DNA of 64,000 bases, taken from contig NC_044573.1 in the NCBI RefSeq assembly GCF_901933205.1, positions 87,192,546 through 87,256,545 of the forward strand. Reading direction: 5' to 3'. Positions 47,301-60,067 of this stretch are shown here, one piece after another. A model generated the notes under the pieces. That model saw nothing but the letters and a program-made list of their open reading frames with translations, was not told where the DNA came from and searched no databases. This DNA comes from Camarhynchus parvulus (taxonomy: Eukaryota > Chordata > Aves > Passeriformes > Thraupidae). Numbering within the stretch: position 1 is the first letter of the stretch; every line of letters begins with the position of its first letter. A program made the position numbers and the translations under genes.

Positions 47301-50300
47301 CAAAGAAGATGCAATCACATAGGGCAGTTTTTGTCCACTCTAGGGAGAGAGAATTTTTATTTCAAATAAAATTTTCATCACAATTTTCATTATAATGCGA
47401 GAAACTTTTTTTTAAGTGTGATAGTTTCTTATCATCTACTGTTCTATTATAATTGGATCAACTTTATAATGTTCATCACATTACAGTACCCTAGCATGTT
47501 ACACTGCCTCCCCTTCAAATACATTGATTAATTAAGTGGTGGCATTAAGGTGGGAAGCCATGAAATATAAAAAAGGCCTTGAAAATTTTCTCTTTTTCTG
47601 ATGGAAGTTCCTTTTTATAAAAAGACATCTGTAATTGTCTATCCAATGTATCTGCCAGCAGTACAGCCAGAACACTTCTTTTGTTTAAAAAGCCATTCAA
47701 CTTAGCACCTTGTATTTTAGCTATCAATGCATATTCTATTGCTCTGCTAAATCTACTTCTATTTTGTTTACTTGGCTTATTCTTTAGAGGAAAAATACTC
47801 CATCAAGTTAAAAATTATTTCCTATTCTTGCAGTTCTTAGTGCAAAAAAAATGTAACTGCTATGAACATTGGAGAAAAAAAAATATTTCTCTAAGTGTTT
47901 ACTTTATGCATTTGAATAAACTCTGTTAAGCAAATCACATCATTTGCCTCTGGCAATGTTACCACATATCATTTGCACTAAGCAACAAAGAACAAAAAAG
48001 TAAACAAGCAAACATTCAAGCTGGAATGTACAACACTACCATTCATTTATGTTTAAAAATTATAAAAATGTTTTATTTCTGAATGCCTGACTGTTTCAAT
48101 TCATAGTGCAATATTTCAAAAGAAAAAAAAAAGATAAGTGACAAATTTTTGACTCAAGAGACTGTTTCTGTGTTGCTTCTGCACAGCACAGAATGAAAAA
48201 AATGATTGTCATACTTTAGGTACTACATCAGCTTTGGTTTCTGTCTTAGCTGAAGAGTCATCTTCAACTTATTCCACTTATGCAAATGCTTATTTGTTCT
48301 CCCAAGCTACAAAGATCCACCCAACACTCATTTGGAGTGAGTTCAGAACTCCAGCCTTCTGGTCACAGTTATCTACAGATCTTCTGCAGTTAATTTTACC
48401 TTAGAAAACATCCTAAGATCTTGTTTAAAGCCACTTGATACATCTCAAAATAGGAAATAACTCTCCCTTCCTCATTGTTTGCTAGATGATAACAAAATTC
48501 TTCTGAGGAGCTGTAAATATTCAAGAATGGCCAGAGGTTTAGTTCCACCCCCTCAGCACAGCTGTCTGTAGAGCTGCCCAAAAAGGAAGGAAGCATCATC
48601 CTGTAAACACTACACTTCCCTACTGGAGACCCTGGGATTTGTCATTCCCCAAGTCTGTTCCAGCCATGGCAAACTCTTCTGACCCTTGCTTAGGTCTGAA
48701 ATTCAGGTTCCATGCAATGTTCTCTTTTTCCAGCAAAAACTAGAATGCACACACTCACAAATAATGAAAGGTCATGAAAACAACAATTTCCAAGAGGGAA
48801 GCATTGTAGTGATTCTGTCCATTTTTTTTACAGTTGCTATTAAACTTTAAGAAAAACTACTTTAGGGTAAAAAGGGAGAGGGAGTAATTCCCACCAAGTA
48901 GAAAAATAAACATGTCTAAAAGCCATTTATCTTCTTCTAGATGTGTACAGATTAAAGTTCCATATGATTATAGGGAGAACTTCTAAAAAGAAGTCAAGCA
49001 ACACTTATAGAAATAATTTATTTTCAAAAAAGAATGCAAATTAAATAAATAATTAAATTCTGAAAAAAAATGGTTTTAAAGGTATTTAATTGTATCTTGA
49101 TCAAACTTTTGAAAATTTTCTTTCACAATTATTTTTTAAATTATATTGAAATATTGTATTTTATTTCTGTCACTGCTCCACATACCTTTTTAGTGTCCAG
49201 TATATAAGCTCAAATCCCCAGAGACACCAGCAGCACACTCAGAGCTGACCAAAACCTCTGAAATCTCATCTCCAGAGACATCCTCAGATGTCATTATGGA
49301 ACGCCATTTGTGGAATGCCACAAATTCTACTAGGAATGACAGCAAAAACCTCTATTTTGTGTGGCTAAAGCACAGGAAGTTGTGCTCTTTTGTGGCCATG
49401 TATATGAGCAAAAACCTAAATGGCATCAGGACTGGAATTCAACTGTCCACTGTGGGTAACTCTTGCATAGTCCTTGGCACAGCTTTGCCCTGGGGCAGAC
49501 AGAGCTTCACCAAGCAATTCCTGGCACAGCCTGGGAACTAGGACCCTTTAGGGACTATCCATAGCTGTCAGTCTGGATTTTTGGTTTTTGGGATGCAAGC
49601 TTTACACAGCAATTGGCCACAGTACCAGACAAGCCAGGATGTGCTGAGCATGGCAACCCTTTAAAGGAGTGACACAGCAACTGTAGGAATTTAATGCAAA
49701 CCCTAGGAGAATGCAAACCTTATGGAGACATAGAACTTCACCTCTCAAATTACCATGGCAGCTGATGAGATGGCAATTGAGGAAGAAATGCATGTTGTGG
49801 CAGGAGTGCTGAGAAGAAAGAATGGCATGGGCCTACAAGGATGGGTTCTGAGATGAGCCAGTTGTGTAGGATTGTATTTGTGGAAATCCCATTTCATTTG
49901 TTGCGGAATTTGGAAGGTATGGGACAGACAAGCAAGACACCATAAAAATAAAAGGGACAAGTAACAATTGCAGAGAACTAGCTTGTCTTTCTGTGAATGA
50001 GAGTGCTTATGTAATGGTGAATAAGGCACAAGAAACGATCTTCAGACCAAGGAAAATTCTTTATTTTCCAGTCATCTAGATAATCAAGGCTTTCATTTTT
50101 AGGAATTGAATCAAACACTGTTGTAAAATAGTTATCAGTTCAATTTCTGATTGCTGTGGGCAGTCATCTCATTAAAACTACAGTCAGTCCCTATCAATCA
50201 TGCAAAAACCACCCAAAACACTACCTTTTATGCATGCAATCCAAGGCACAACAGAAATATGCACGGGGAATGTGACACCAGTGTGCCCTCACCACACTTC

Positions 50301-53300
50301 TTATGCATGCTAAGGATCAGTGATTTCAGGTTTTTAGTGCTGTATTTTCACAGCTTCTAAAAGTACTAAATATTTATTTGAAATGTGGCTTAGCATTTTG
50401 AAAACTATTCTATACTAATTTGTTCTGTAAACACCTGAAACCTTTTTTTTTCAAGCCTTCTTACATTTCCAGCATTTGGAAGTAATTTGTTTCTAGTCCA
50501 AAAAAATGAATGTCTGTCTCTAACAAAAAGAGCTGGATTGCTGCCCAATCCACTTCAGAACTGGATGATGCTGACTTTTAGCCATTTAAATAGTCAAGTT
50601 AAACAAGACACTGCTGGGATGATAAAAGGGGCTCTGTAAAGAGACTGTTGCTCTGCCTTTGTGGACTTAAACCTATCAAACAATGACTAGGAAAACAGTG
50701 AAAGAGAGAAAAAAATTAACCTAAGTACCAGGGAAAACATTCGGGTTAGGTGAATGCAGGAGCACGGTATCTGTTCACATCATTCTTTCCTCTTGCCAGG
50801 GAGCTGCCAGCAGGATATTCACTCTGCTTAAGCACTCACAGAGGCAAAGAATGGCAAAAAGGAATTACAGAGGGCAACAAAGTGAAGGGGACTTAGACAC
50901 TGACAGTCTGTGTGGAGTATTACCCTAAAAAGCAACTGTAATCTGCTAATTTTGTACCTAAATTACATTCTATGCAATTTTGTGTGAGCCTTGTTTGCAA
51001 GCTCTACTGTGCAAGCTTCTTATTATCTTATTAACACTAGTATCTTATTAATACTAGTTCCTTTCCCTTTTTCAAACATAGTTCCAGATACAACAACTAA
51101 AGATGCAGCAGAACAGAATCTGATGAAGACCAGAGAACCATTTAAAGTAAATTCTCTGAATCTGCTTATTTTTGCATAGAAAGAAGTGCATTCACAAGAG
51201 GACAAAGATGCACAGTAATGAAAGCAATATTAGAAATGTATTTTAGGTACTGATCAACTATATCAGTATGGCTTTAATGGTTCTAGATTTAATGAAAATG
51301 ATCATGAGGCTTAAATTGGAATGTACCACTGACACTGCAGAATGAAATGTGTAAATGAATGCCACTTACAGGACGGAGAACTCAGAAATTAAAGCACTTA
51401 AGACATGATTAGGCAAGATAAAATAAAACAGCATTCCAAGAAAAAGAAATGTACAAGGGGGACACAAGCACAGAAAAAGAATATTTGGGCCAAATTAATT
51501 TTTTTTAATAAATACACAGCTTCAATTCTATTTGTATAGAAATGATCTTTGCTTTTAAGACAGAAAACTAAAACCACTTCAAATTTTATTTGTATAGTTG
51601 CTGCAATAATTTTCCATTAATATTCAATTTAGCCATAGAGTGATATGTATGAATTTTCAGAGCTATAAAGAAAGATGCATTGATTTGCATGTAAAAATCA
51701 AATGTTTAAAAATATTTTAGAAGATAGCTGAGGTTTGATTGTAAGCCAAAGGAAAGTCATGTCTACTGTTGCAAGTCAGCCCTAGTGAGTAATTTGAAGA
51801 TGAGAATAATCTATACAAGATGAAGGTTCTCTTTTCTTAGTATCCTGAAACAGACTTAGACTTGAGGTTTGTTGGTTCAGTAACTAGGTCTGAGAGCTTC
51901 TGAAATCCAATATTACAGCATATTACAAGCAGCTAAACAATGTGCATTTCTATTATTCAGTAATCCTTTATAGTAAGCTAAGTTTCATTTCAAATAAAAA
52001 CCAAAACCCACAAAACCAATAGGCTACCTATTGGTATATGCATGTAAACAAATCTAACTCAGGAACTGTCACTGCTATTTCAATACACAATAACAAATAT
52101 ATTCCTCTTCCTATCTTAAAATATTCAAACAATAAGAACCTTGAAACAAAGTCTAACATTTAGGTTTTTTCCCCAATTATACTGTAACAGTTATAATAAT
52201 AGTAAGGATTAATTTATTTGTGGACTCTCAGACTATCAAGTTTTTCTGAAGCATAATGATAGGGGTCAAAAACTTACAGTTCCTCAGAAATTGCACACTG
52301 TGCACATTCTGCAAAAAGCAGCAGAAAGAAATAAAAAATGCAGTCACTAATTCTTTTGTACTGATCTAAGAGAAGAGTAAAACTAGGGCTGCTAATTCTT
52401 TAATTCTTTTGTACTGATCTGAGAAAAGAGCAGGAGTGATGCTGCCTGTTCATTTAATTCCTTATTCTGCTGTTACTAAAGGCAAAAACATAAAACCAGT
52501 AAAAAAAAAAAAAAAAAAAAAAAAAGAAAAAATACTGGAAAACATCTGCCAGATTTTGAGCATGAATGCCTATGTTTTCATTTTCTTCCCATATGTAGGT
52601 CTGATTTATCCATTTGTGCAGTATGTTTTTTCATTTACAATAGTAACTAGCTGACTGCTCACAGTAGCAATATCATTTGATCGAATGCAAGGTTTTTTCC
52701 TACTTTCTTAAAGTAGACACCCTCTTTTTAAGTTTTTTTCAGAAGAAGAAAATGAATATTTTCTTCAGCCTGCTAATTTTGCATAATTCACCTGCCATTT
52801 TTCCCCCTAACTTATTTGCTTTCAAATAGAGTATTATTCATCAGTCTTGTTAGCTTTCAATCTCAAGCAACTCTACTCACATGCTTTCCCAATATCATGT
52901 ACTTCTTTGTCTCCAACATCTGCTTTTTTAATTGCTAGCTTTAGCTTAGTGCTATGTCATTTCCACAGGGAAGGGGGAATAAAAGGAAACAGAAACAAAA
53001 AGGCAAATTGATGTTTTCTAAGGAGTTTTATTTTACTGACAACATTTTGCCTAGCTTGCTAAAATTTCAAAAGTACTGTTTATACTTTCAGACCCAGAAA
53101 ATACCCAGTGAGTGTCCTGGATAATTTAATTCTTAGAAAAATCCAAAAGTAGAAATCTGGGAATACCCTTACTTAAAAAACAGGCATGTTGCAGTAAATT
53201 CTCTTGCTTTACCTAAAATTTTTGTGTATTCCCATTCTCTTATGTTTGATCTCAAACATTTTCTTTTGCATGTTTTAGATTACACAGATTTCCATTTACA

Positions 53301-56300
53301 AATTGGGCTAGCTATCCTGTTTCTCACAATTCAAATCTAAAACTTGAAAAAATTTAATTTCTACAAGTTAGAACAATTACCCTTAACATGAGCATTACAG
53401 TATTGCAAATTATTCATTTAAGCAGGAAAACCTAGGATCCATAAGCCAATATATCCACAACTCTGCTGATGGGTGCTTTCCAGCTTAAAGAAGTTCCGTT
53501 TCATAATTCCATTTGTTTCCTACCCTTTAGCCAACTTTCCACTTATTACATGCCTCCACACCTTAATATGAACTTCCACTGCAGAAAACTGCAAATTGTT
53601 TTCTAAAAAATCAAAGCATGTGATGGCCATTGTACATCTTTTGTCTTCTTTGGCAGCGATTGCCTCAAAGAATTCCTGCAAAACACTGAAGCATGACCAG
53701 CCCTTCCTGAATTCTGTACAGCTACCCTCAGGCAGGCTGAATTTTTTTGTCATGTTTCCCTATCTGAACCTTCAAATTAGTTTCTGGAGATCTCTGTTAA
53801 GTCTTCTGCAGTTTCCTGGCATATATTTGTAAACAGCAGAGGAAAGCAAACTTGCGAGGTCTGCTGAAGCCTTTCCATCTCTATGCTTTCCTCAAAATAG
53901 GAATGCAAGCATATTAAATTTTTTTCAATATCGCCAAATATGTGCATACTTCTATATGGCAAGCCTCTCCTATGCTCACATTGTGCTTCATAATGTCTTC
54001 AGAGTGCCACGTTGTGCAGGACAAAAGAAGTGGAAGGTTACAGGGTCAGATAATTTGATTAGGCACAGAAGTATTTTGATCATTTGCTCACTCATATACT
54101 TTAGCTTTTTTAATCTAAAAAGTACATTCTACAGAAAAGTTGAAATTATTCTGTTTTTAAATTTTAATTTCAAAAATTAAGTTTTAATTCTTCACAAAAA
54201 CTGTCTGTACTTGTCTGATGATCTTCCTCTGTTTTTTTCCTAGCACTTCACAAAGTAAAAGAGATAAGCCTTACTTCTGTTTTACAAATAAAATAATAAA
54301 ATTAAGAAAAAGCCCTGAGTACAGTGACATGTCAAATTAGGAAAGGACAACCCAAGATGCATGTTATGGTTCCTGCCTCCTGTACCTCCTTAATTCCATA
54401 CAGTATCTCCCTATTAGCTTAGAAAAACAGCCTGTAAGACATTGTTGAAATTTTAACTGAACTGTCATGATTATTTTTTGCTCTGTTAAAATTTAGTTCA
54501 AATATAAATAATTTAATTGCCAGGTAGTGAGTGCCCCAGCACACTGCTGAAAAAAACCCCAAAATACTAGTATCCTTTAATGCACTATTGAAGCAAGAAT
54601 TTTGGCAGGTCAATACTAGCTCATTTTGTCAGTTACTACAGAACTCCCCAAAACCAGTATTTTTTGATGTGTGTAGCAACAGACAAATCTGGCTGGACCA
54701 GCTTCCTCAGCTAAAAAGTGCATATTCACTGTTACAGGAGGAATTCCTAGCACAATGAGTACATGCTGGGCTTCACACTTTTTCACAGTTACCTATCTAT
54801 CTTCTCTGCCTTAATACAGAAGTGTCAATTCATTGTACTGCACTATAGCTCTGGATGACTGTGCTTTTCAGGGAAATAAACAGACAATGTTGCTTACAAA
54901 TGAAGAACGATAAGGTATTTGTTTGGGGTTTTTTTTATTTATTTCTTGATCAGTACGTAAAACTCATGAAAACTAAACTAAAGGTATTGTGCTTATAACT
55001 TTTTACAACATAGTTTCATAAAACTGTACTTGAAAAAAAATATCCTGTTGCTTGTTTTTAAATCAAGAGATTAACTGGTGACTGTATACACATTTGTATG
55101 TATAATTCAGTAAAAATGTAATGAATAACCAAGAGAAACCCTGAAGCAATTTATCTGGAATAACTATACACATGTAATTTGCCTTTTCTCATTCAGCCTT
55201 CCACCACTTCTATCCATATTTTCATGCCATTTTACCATTATTTTATTTTATCACTCCTCTATTCTATTCAGCTATCTAACTTGGCTTCTAGCTGTAACTA
55301 CTACTCATTCACTGGGACAAGCTAGGATGAGCCCTCATCCTTGTAGATACCTACTAAAATATGGCAGACAAATCCAAGGTGATAGAACTGACTGCAGGAT
55401 ACAAATGTTCAGTGAATCTTCTAGTACACAAGTGTTCTTACATATGACGTATTTATTTGGAAATTCATCACTATGGGCATTACAGGTATATTCTCTTATG
55501 TCAGTCACAGAAATGCAGATCTGAAAACTTAAGAGGAAAATGTCAGCAAACGTAATCTGGCACCTGAGAGAGATGTTTAAGTGCTGTCAGACACCAACAC
55601 CAATTTCTCAGGCTTTCTTGAGTCTGTTTTTTTACCAACAGAGCTCCAAGTGGAGAACTGTTAGGGCTTTGTGAACGCCCAGACATCAGGAAATGCTTTC
55701 TGAATTTAACTGAGTAGGAATATCTTGCCTCTGCAAGACAAAGCCTCCAGCTGAGCTCCAAGATCAAAGCACATGACACCTGCCAACTCTCAGCACTCCA
55801 CTCAGCACCACCTGCCATGAAAAGCCATCCTTAAAGCTCAAGTTACTGGTTGCCAGTCCCTTCTCTAAAGACTCAACTGTCCTAAAAAGCAGCAAGGACA
55901 GACAGCTCCATAGAAAAAGGCAAGCAATGAGTCAAGAGTCAGCCAGACAGGCAGTGGCAGCAACATCACCAGAAAAACAAAGCCATGAAGCTGAGTCAGA
56001 GATTCAAGATTGGAATCAGCTCTGGACACAATAACCAGGATCAGACAAGATCAGCGAGCTCTTCTAACGTTTTGCATGGAAGTTCATGTAAATCATGAAG
56101 GAGGGAATTTTAAACACAGGATTTTTTAACTGCTTAATTTAGGCTCTACCATTTCATTCTGCTTGCTGTTGTAAGCTCTATTCCTGTAAAAAATGATCCT
56201 TGTAAATTAATAAACCATGAACTTCAGCACCTACATTCAGATTTCTCTCCTGTTTCTGGAAGTTAAAACAGCCAGGCCAATGCTGAGTGTCTTTGAGTGA

Positions 56301-59300
56301 ACCCAGATTTTACTACAAAAGTAAACTGGATGCACAAAAATATGCAGTTTAGTTAGGGTCTCCAGCATACACCAAGAGACTAGAATCAATTTAGTTAAGT
56401 GATGCAGGGAAAAGGTCAGCAGCCAGCCATTTTTATTTGGATTTACTTTTCTCAAGTTTATTTCATCTTTAAAATTCAAGGATCTTAAAGAAATTAATAA
56501 AATGTTATTAAATATTGTAAGCTCTCCAAAAGGGGCTATGTTATGTTTGTAATAAAACCCTTAAATTTGGATTTTGCAGTCTGAACCTTGAAAGTTTAAT
56601 TTAAGGCTTGATAAATTGTGGTTTTGGTACTAAAGTGGGGATTTTATATAAAAAATTCCTGTTTTGTGGAAAAAGACAGAACTCATAAAATGAAGTTTCA
56701 TTTGGCATGTAATCAATCTCATTCATCTCTCTGTGTTCAATAGGGCAAACATGATTACACAAGGTGGTAAAAATCCTTGGTCTTTCTAAGTCATTAGGGT
56801 TTTATAATTGTTTTCTTTAAGTTTGAATTTGAGCCTCACAGTGTAGAGATCAGTTCATTTTAATGAATTAGGATAGCAATTTGTATTTGATAAAATTCTA
56901 TGGGACAATCATGTGGTTGTTGGATATTCAGGTATCACAGCCAGACAAATATCCTCTTTTCCTCTTAGCATACTCTTTCTCTTGTTTGAATATATGTTGA
57001 AAAGACACACAAATCTATTCCTGGCAACTACACAAGTTTTACAGGAAAAGAGTTCTTTAACACTTCCATTAAACACTTTCCACACCCTCTACCACTTCTG
57101 TACACACAACAGAAGTCAATTGTCAATGAAACTCAAATCTCCTTAGATAAGGTAAGGTCTACCTTACCAGGGCCTCTCCAGAAAGAAGTTCTCTGACTCA
57201 TCTTTTTACCCTTCCTTGGAGGTCTGTAACAATTTCCTATAAATGTTTTACTATTTCTGTTACACTATGTGTTTGTCACATTATCTAATGCACATGTGTA
57301 ATTTTACTCAAAGTACCATAACATCTAACTAGATCTCCACATCATTTCCCATCTTCTGAATTGTCTTTTTAGTAAATTCTATACTCTGGTAGTTTTATAT
57401 TAAGCCATGTAACCAAGAGTCAGTCATGTTTCTACTTTAAATGTTTGCTGGTTTCTTTTGAAGCATCACTTCATGTTCCTCACATTTTTACACAGATTAT
57501 TTTCATAAAATGAAGTGAATTTCCTTTCTATCTGTATCAGCAATTCAAAAAATTACTTATGCTTTAAAAGTTGGCTAATCTCTCTCCCATCTTTCACTAC
57601 CTATCCTTTTCTTAAAACAACACATATAAAACTGAATACTAAAACTGCAAGACTACTGCCCTCCTAATTTCTTATACAGATACGGCCTGTCAGTTCTAGA
57701 TGACTTTGGATCAGCCCCAAACGAAAGAAAATATTCTGGGTAGTATAGTCCTGCATTGAACAATGTGATCTGTATAAAAAATCACTTACTGAATTACCAG
57801 CAACTCTTTCCACTCCTAGGAGATCTCCCATCGAAGCAATGCCTGAATTAGTGCAGAGTGATTTGTGGCTTTCCAGCTGTCATTCATTAATTCTTAGGAA
57901 ATACAATATACAGTACAACAGTACTCAGCCTGGGGTTGTTCAGCAGTGTCTTAGGAAGAGTGTAATTTGTCTGCTGAATGTTCTTTAAACTTGTTTTCAA
58001 ACAATAACTGTAGCCTATTATTTCTATGACCCCCCAAACACATTTCACTCTTGCTGAAATATTGTGTCAGTCACGCAGACCCATAAATGGGGAAGGGAAA
58101 GGAATTGTGTCTGAGAAGAGTTTGGTTTAGGAAACAGCAGCTGAGTTAAAGACAAGCGGTTTTATTCCAGTGCTCTGCCATTCCTGTATCTTTGGCAGAA
58201 AGGAAAGCACAGGCAAGGCTGACAGCAGGGACTAGAAGTGACCTGGGCACTCTGACTCACCAGCTTTACCACTTCACCACACAGTTGGTGACAAGTTCAG
58301 CTGAGCCAAAACCACTGCACCTTTAGACATGTACTTTAGGAGACCTTGACAACACAGGGAAGTTTTCTGGTGGGTCTCAGGCACCCTTGCCTTCCCAGAA
58401 ATATGAGAAAGTTGCATAGGAATTTCTTTTTAAGTCTTTTGCCCTCTTGAATTTGCATGTTAATTATCCTAAGCTGCTCATTAGTACTTAAGAGATTTTT
58501 TTTTTCCTTTAGCTCTTACACAGCTGGTTTAAGAACTAAATAAAAAGATAGTAAGAGGTAAGCATGAGACAAGAATCACTTACAGCTAATGCTGGAGTTA
58601 ACAAAGCATAGCCATTGTTCAGTGTTTAGTAGGCACCATGACAGCAATTATTTAAAGGGAGGGTTTGAAAAACAATGCTGCAAATATTTTTATGGCCAAC
58701 TCCTCCCATGCTCAGGGGTTTACATGCTTTTAGCTATTGCATCTGCAACTGAAGCTAACTGTGAAATTAGCCATTTATTTATCCCATGATACATAGACAC
58801 ATTTGTAACAGTAAAAGTGAGTAAGGGTGAATAGTGAATGCTGTGAGTAAAAGTTAGAACCTTTCTTACCAGATTTTGTCATTCCCTATTTAATCAAATA
58901 CCTGTGGATTCCCATGTTGGAACTTTCCTTGTTCCTTCTTCTGGCATATACCACTAACACTGTTAACACAATTGTAGCTAAATAACATAATATGAGCTCT
59001 GCCAAAATAACAAGTCAGACAAAGGAAACTTTGATCTTCAAAATGACTGCCTGAATTGCATGGAAACAGAAGACACCATTAAGTATAAAATAGAACAATA
59101 AAGGCCCACAATTTGTAAATAGCTACTGACTCTGTAACGCTTAGTAAAAGTAGGTCTCCTTAGCAAAGGCATTTTAAGATATTTCTCAAGATTGTATCTT
59201 GACAAAAACTAAATTAGAACTTGCAGCCTGTTTTTTGAATTGTGTCCTATTCTGAATCTCTTATGGAAATTAACTCTGATAATTTAGGCACAGATTTGAA

Positions 59301-60067
59301 AGCTGATTAAATAAGATATAAAGTTGTTGCTAATCTTACTTGGTAGGCATAACTGATAAACAAAAAAGAATAATGAAGGCATATGAATAGTGATAAAATT
59401 ATCTAGATGATTCTGTGCACATAACTACCAACATTTTAGATTTATCCATCTGAAATCAAGATGCAATTATGCATTATTCCATTTTACTTTTAGACACATC
59501 CACAAAGTAGAAATTTTAGCTTAGTGGAAAACAAGCATATAGCTGTTCCTAAGAAAACTGGAATCTGAGATATCAGAAAAGAATTATTTAATGTCCCTCC
59601 TTCATCTAATGTCAATTAAATGTAAACTCATAACTGTTTCTTAGTGATTTTGTATGGAATTGAATGTGATTAATATATAAATTTCGACATTTCCTGGTAA
59701 AAGCAACAGCAATAATACTAGTAGACAATTTGATGTGTGAGGAATACTTTCCTAAAGTTTAGTGAGTGCCTTTTTGCTCTTCTAATGATCTCTTTAATGG
59801 CAGATTTTTTTAAAATTGCACACTGAATTAAAATAAGAATACTATTATTGTATATTATGAAAGGAAAAACCAAGTCACCTGCATGGCTGTGAGGATATTG
59901 GCTAACGCCTGGCCATACGTGTCATGACAGTGAACAGCAAGAGCACTCAAAGGAATTTCTTTCATAACAGCTTCCAGCATTTTTTTCATACTTCCAGGTG
60001 TCCCCACACCAATTGTATCTCCCAGAGAGATTTCATAACAGCCCATACTGTACAGCCGCTTAGATAC
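35248..60067 (-). CDS. HMGCLL1: HMG-CoA lyase-like 1, last three coding exons (5' end outside window)
   Basis: Minus-strand exons 60067-59879, 37583-37458 and 35361-35248 join in phase 0 into 142 codons plus TAA. The enzyme cleaves HMG-CoA to acetyl-CoA and acetoacetate. HMGCLL1 is the extramitochondrial paralogue of HMGCL. The peptide carries [20 protein letters not shown], the metal-binding HCHD in [14 protein letters not shown], and [18 protein letters not shown] with the active-site cysteine of the lyase signature. The C-terminus ends [13 protein letters not shown]. It lacks the CKL peroxisomal signal of HMGCL, which, together with position beside GFRAL, favours HMGCLL1. The N-terminal two thirds of the barrel must lie beyond 64,000. 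Introns are 22.3 kb and 2.1 kb. Confidence 0.95.
35362..37457 (-). other. HMGCLL1 last intron
   Basis: 2.1 kb, AT-rich, phase 0. No repeat or other feature recognised. Confidence 0.7.
37458..37583 (-). CDS. HMGCLL1: HMGCLL1 penultimate exon (active-site cysteine)
   Basis: Acceptor TTATTTTCCAG and donor GTAAGA on the minus strand; 126 bases, phase 0 at both ends. It encodes [18 protein letters not shown] and on to [10 protein letters not shown], covering the whole HMG-CoA lyase signature with its catalytic cysteine. Confidence 0.96.
52348..52434. repeat. 53-bp tandem duplication
   Basis: TAATTCTTTTGTACTGATCT at 52348 recurs at 52401 and continues as A/G-AGA-GAAAAGAG-like sequence with a few differences. 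The repeat period is 53 bases. Confidence 0.85.
52501..52525. repeat. A25 homopolymer
   Basis: Twenty-five consecutive A, then G and six A. No recognisable retroposed sequence precedes it. Confidence 0.95.
59879..60067 (-). CDS. HMGCLL1: HMGCLL1 antepenultimate exon (HCHD metal-binding motif)
   Basis: Acceptor TTCCAATCAG and donor GTGACT on the minus strand; 189 bases, phase 0 at both ends. It starts [12 protein letters not shown] and ends [10 protein letters not shown], with HCHD supplying histidine ligands of the divalent metal. Confidence 0.95.

Larger units (their letters stand above)
37584..59878 (-). other. HMGCLL1 22.3-kb intron
   Basis: Long AT-rich intron, phase 0. The catalytic histidine exon lies on its upstream (high-coordinate) side and the catalytic cysteine exon on its downstream side. 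It holds a 53-bp tandem duplication and an A25 run near 52.4 kb, and an imperfect TTCAGTAGTTATT repeat at about 39868-39925. GC-richer sequence at 38,390-38,870, 49,220-49,540 and 55,540-55,830 was not recognised. No CR1 or LTR element was found in it by eye. Confidence 0.65.

Noticed and set aside
49296..49541. 81-codon plus-strand frame in the HMGCLL1 intron
   Set aside because: Short, no known motif, no splice signals or promoter that would make it a gene.
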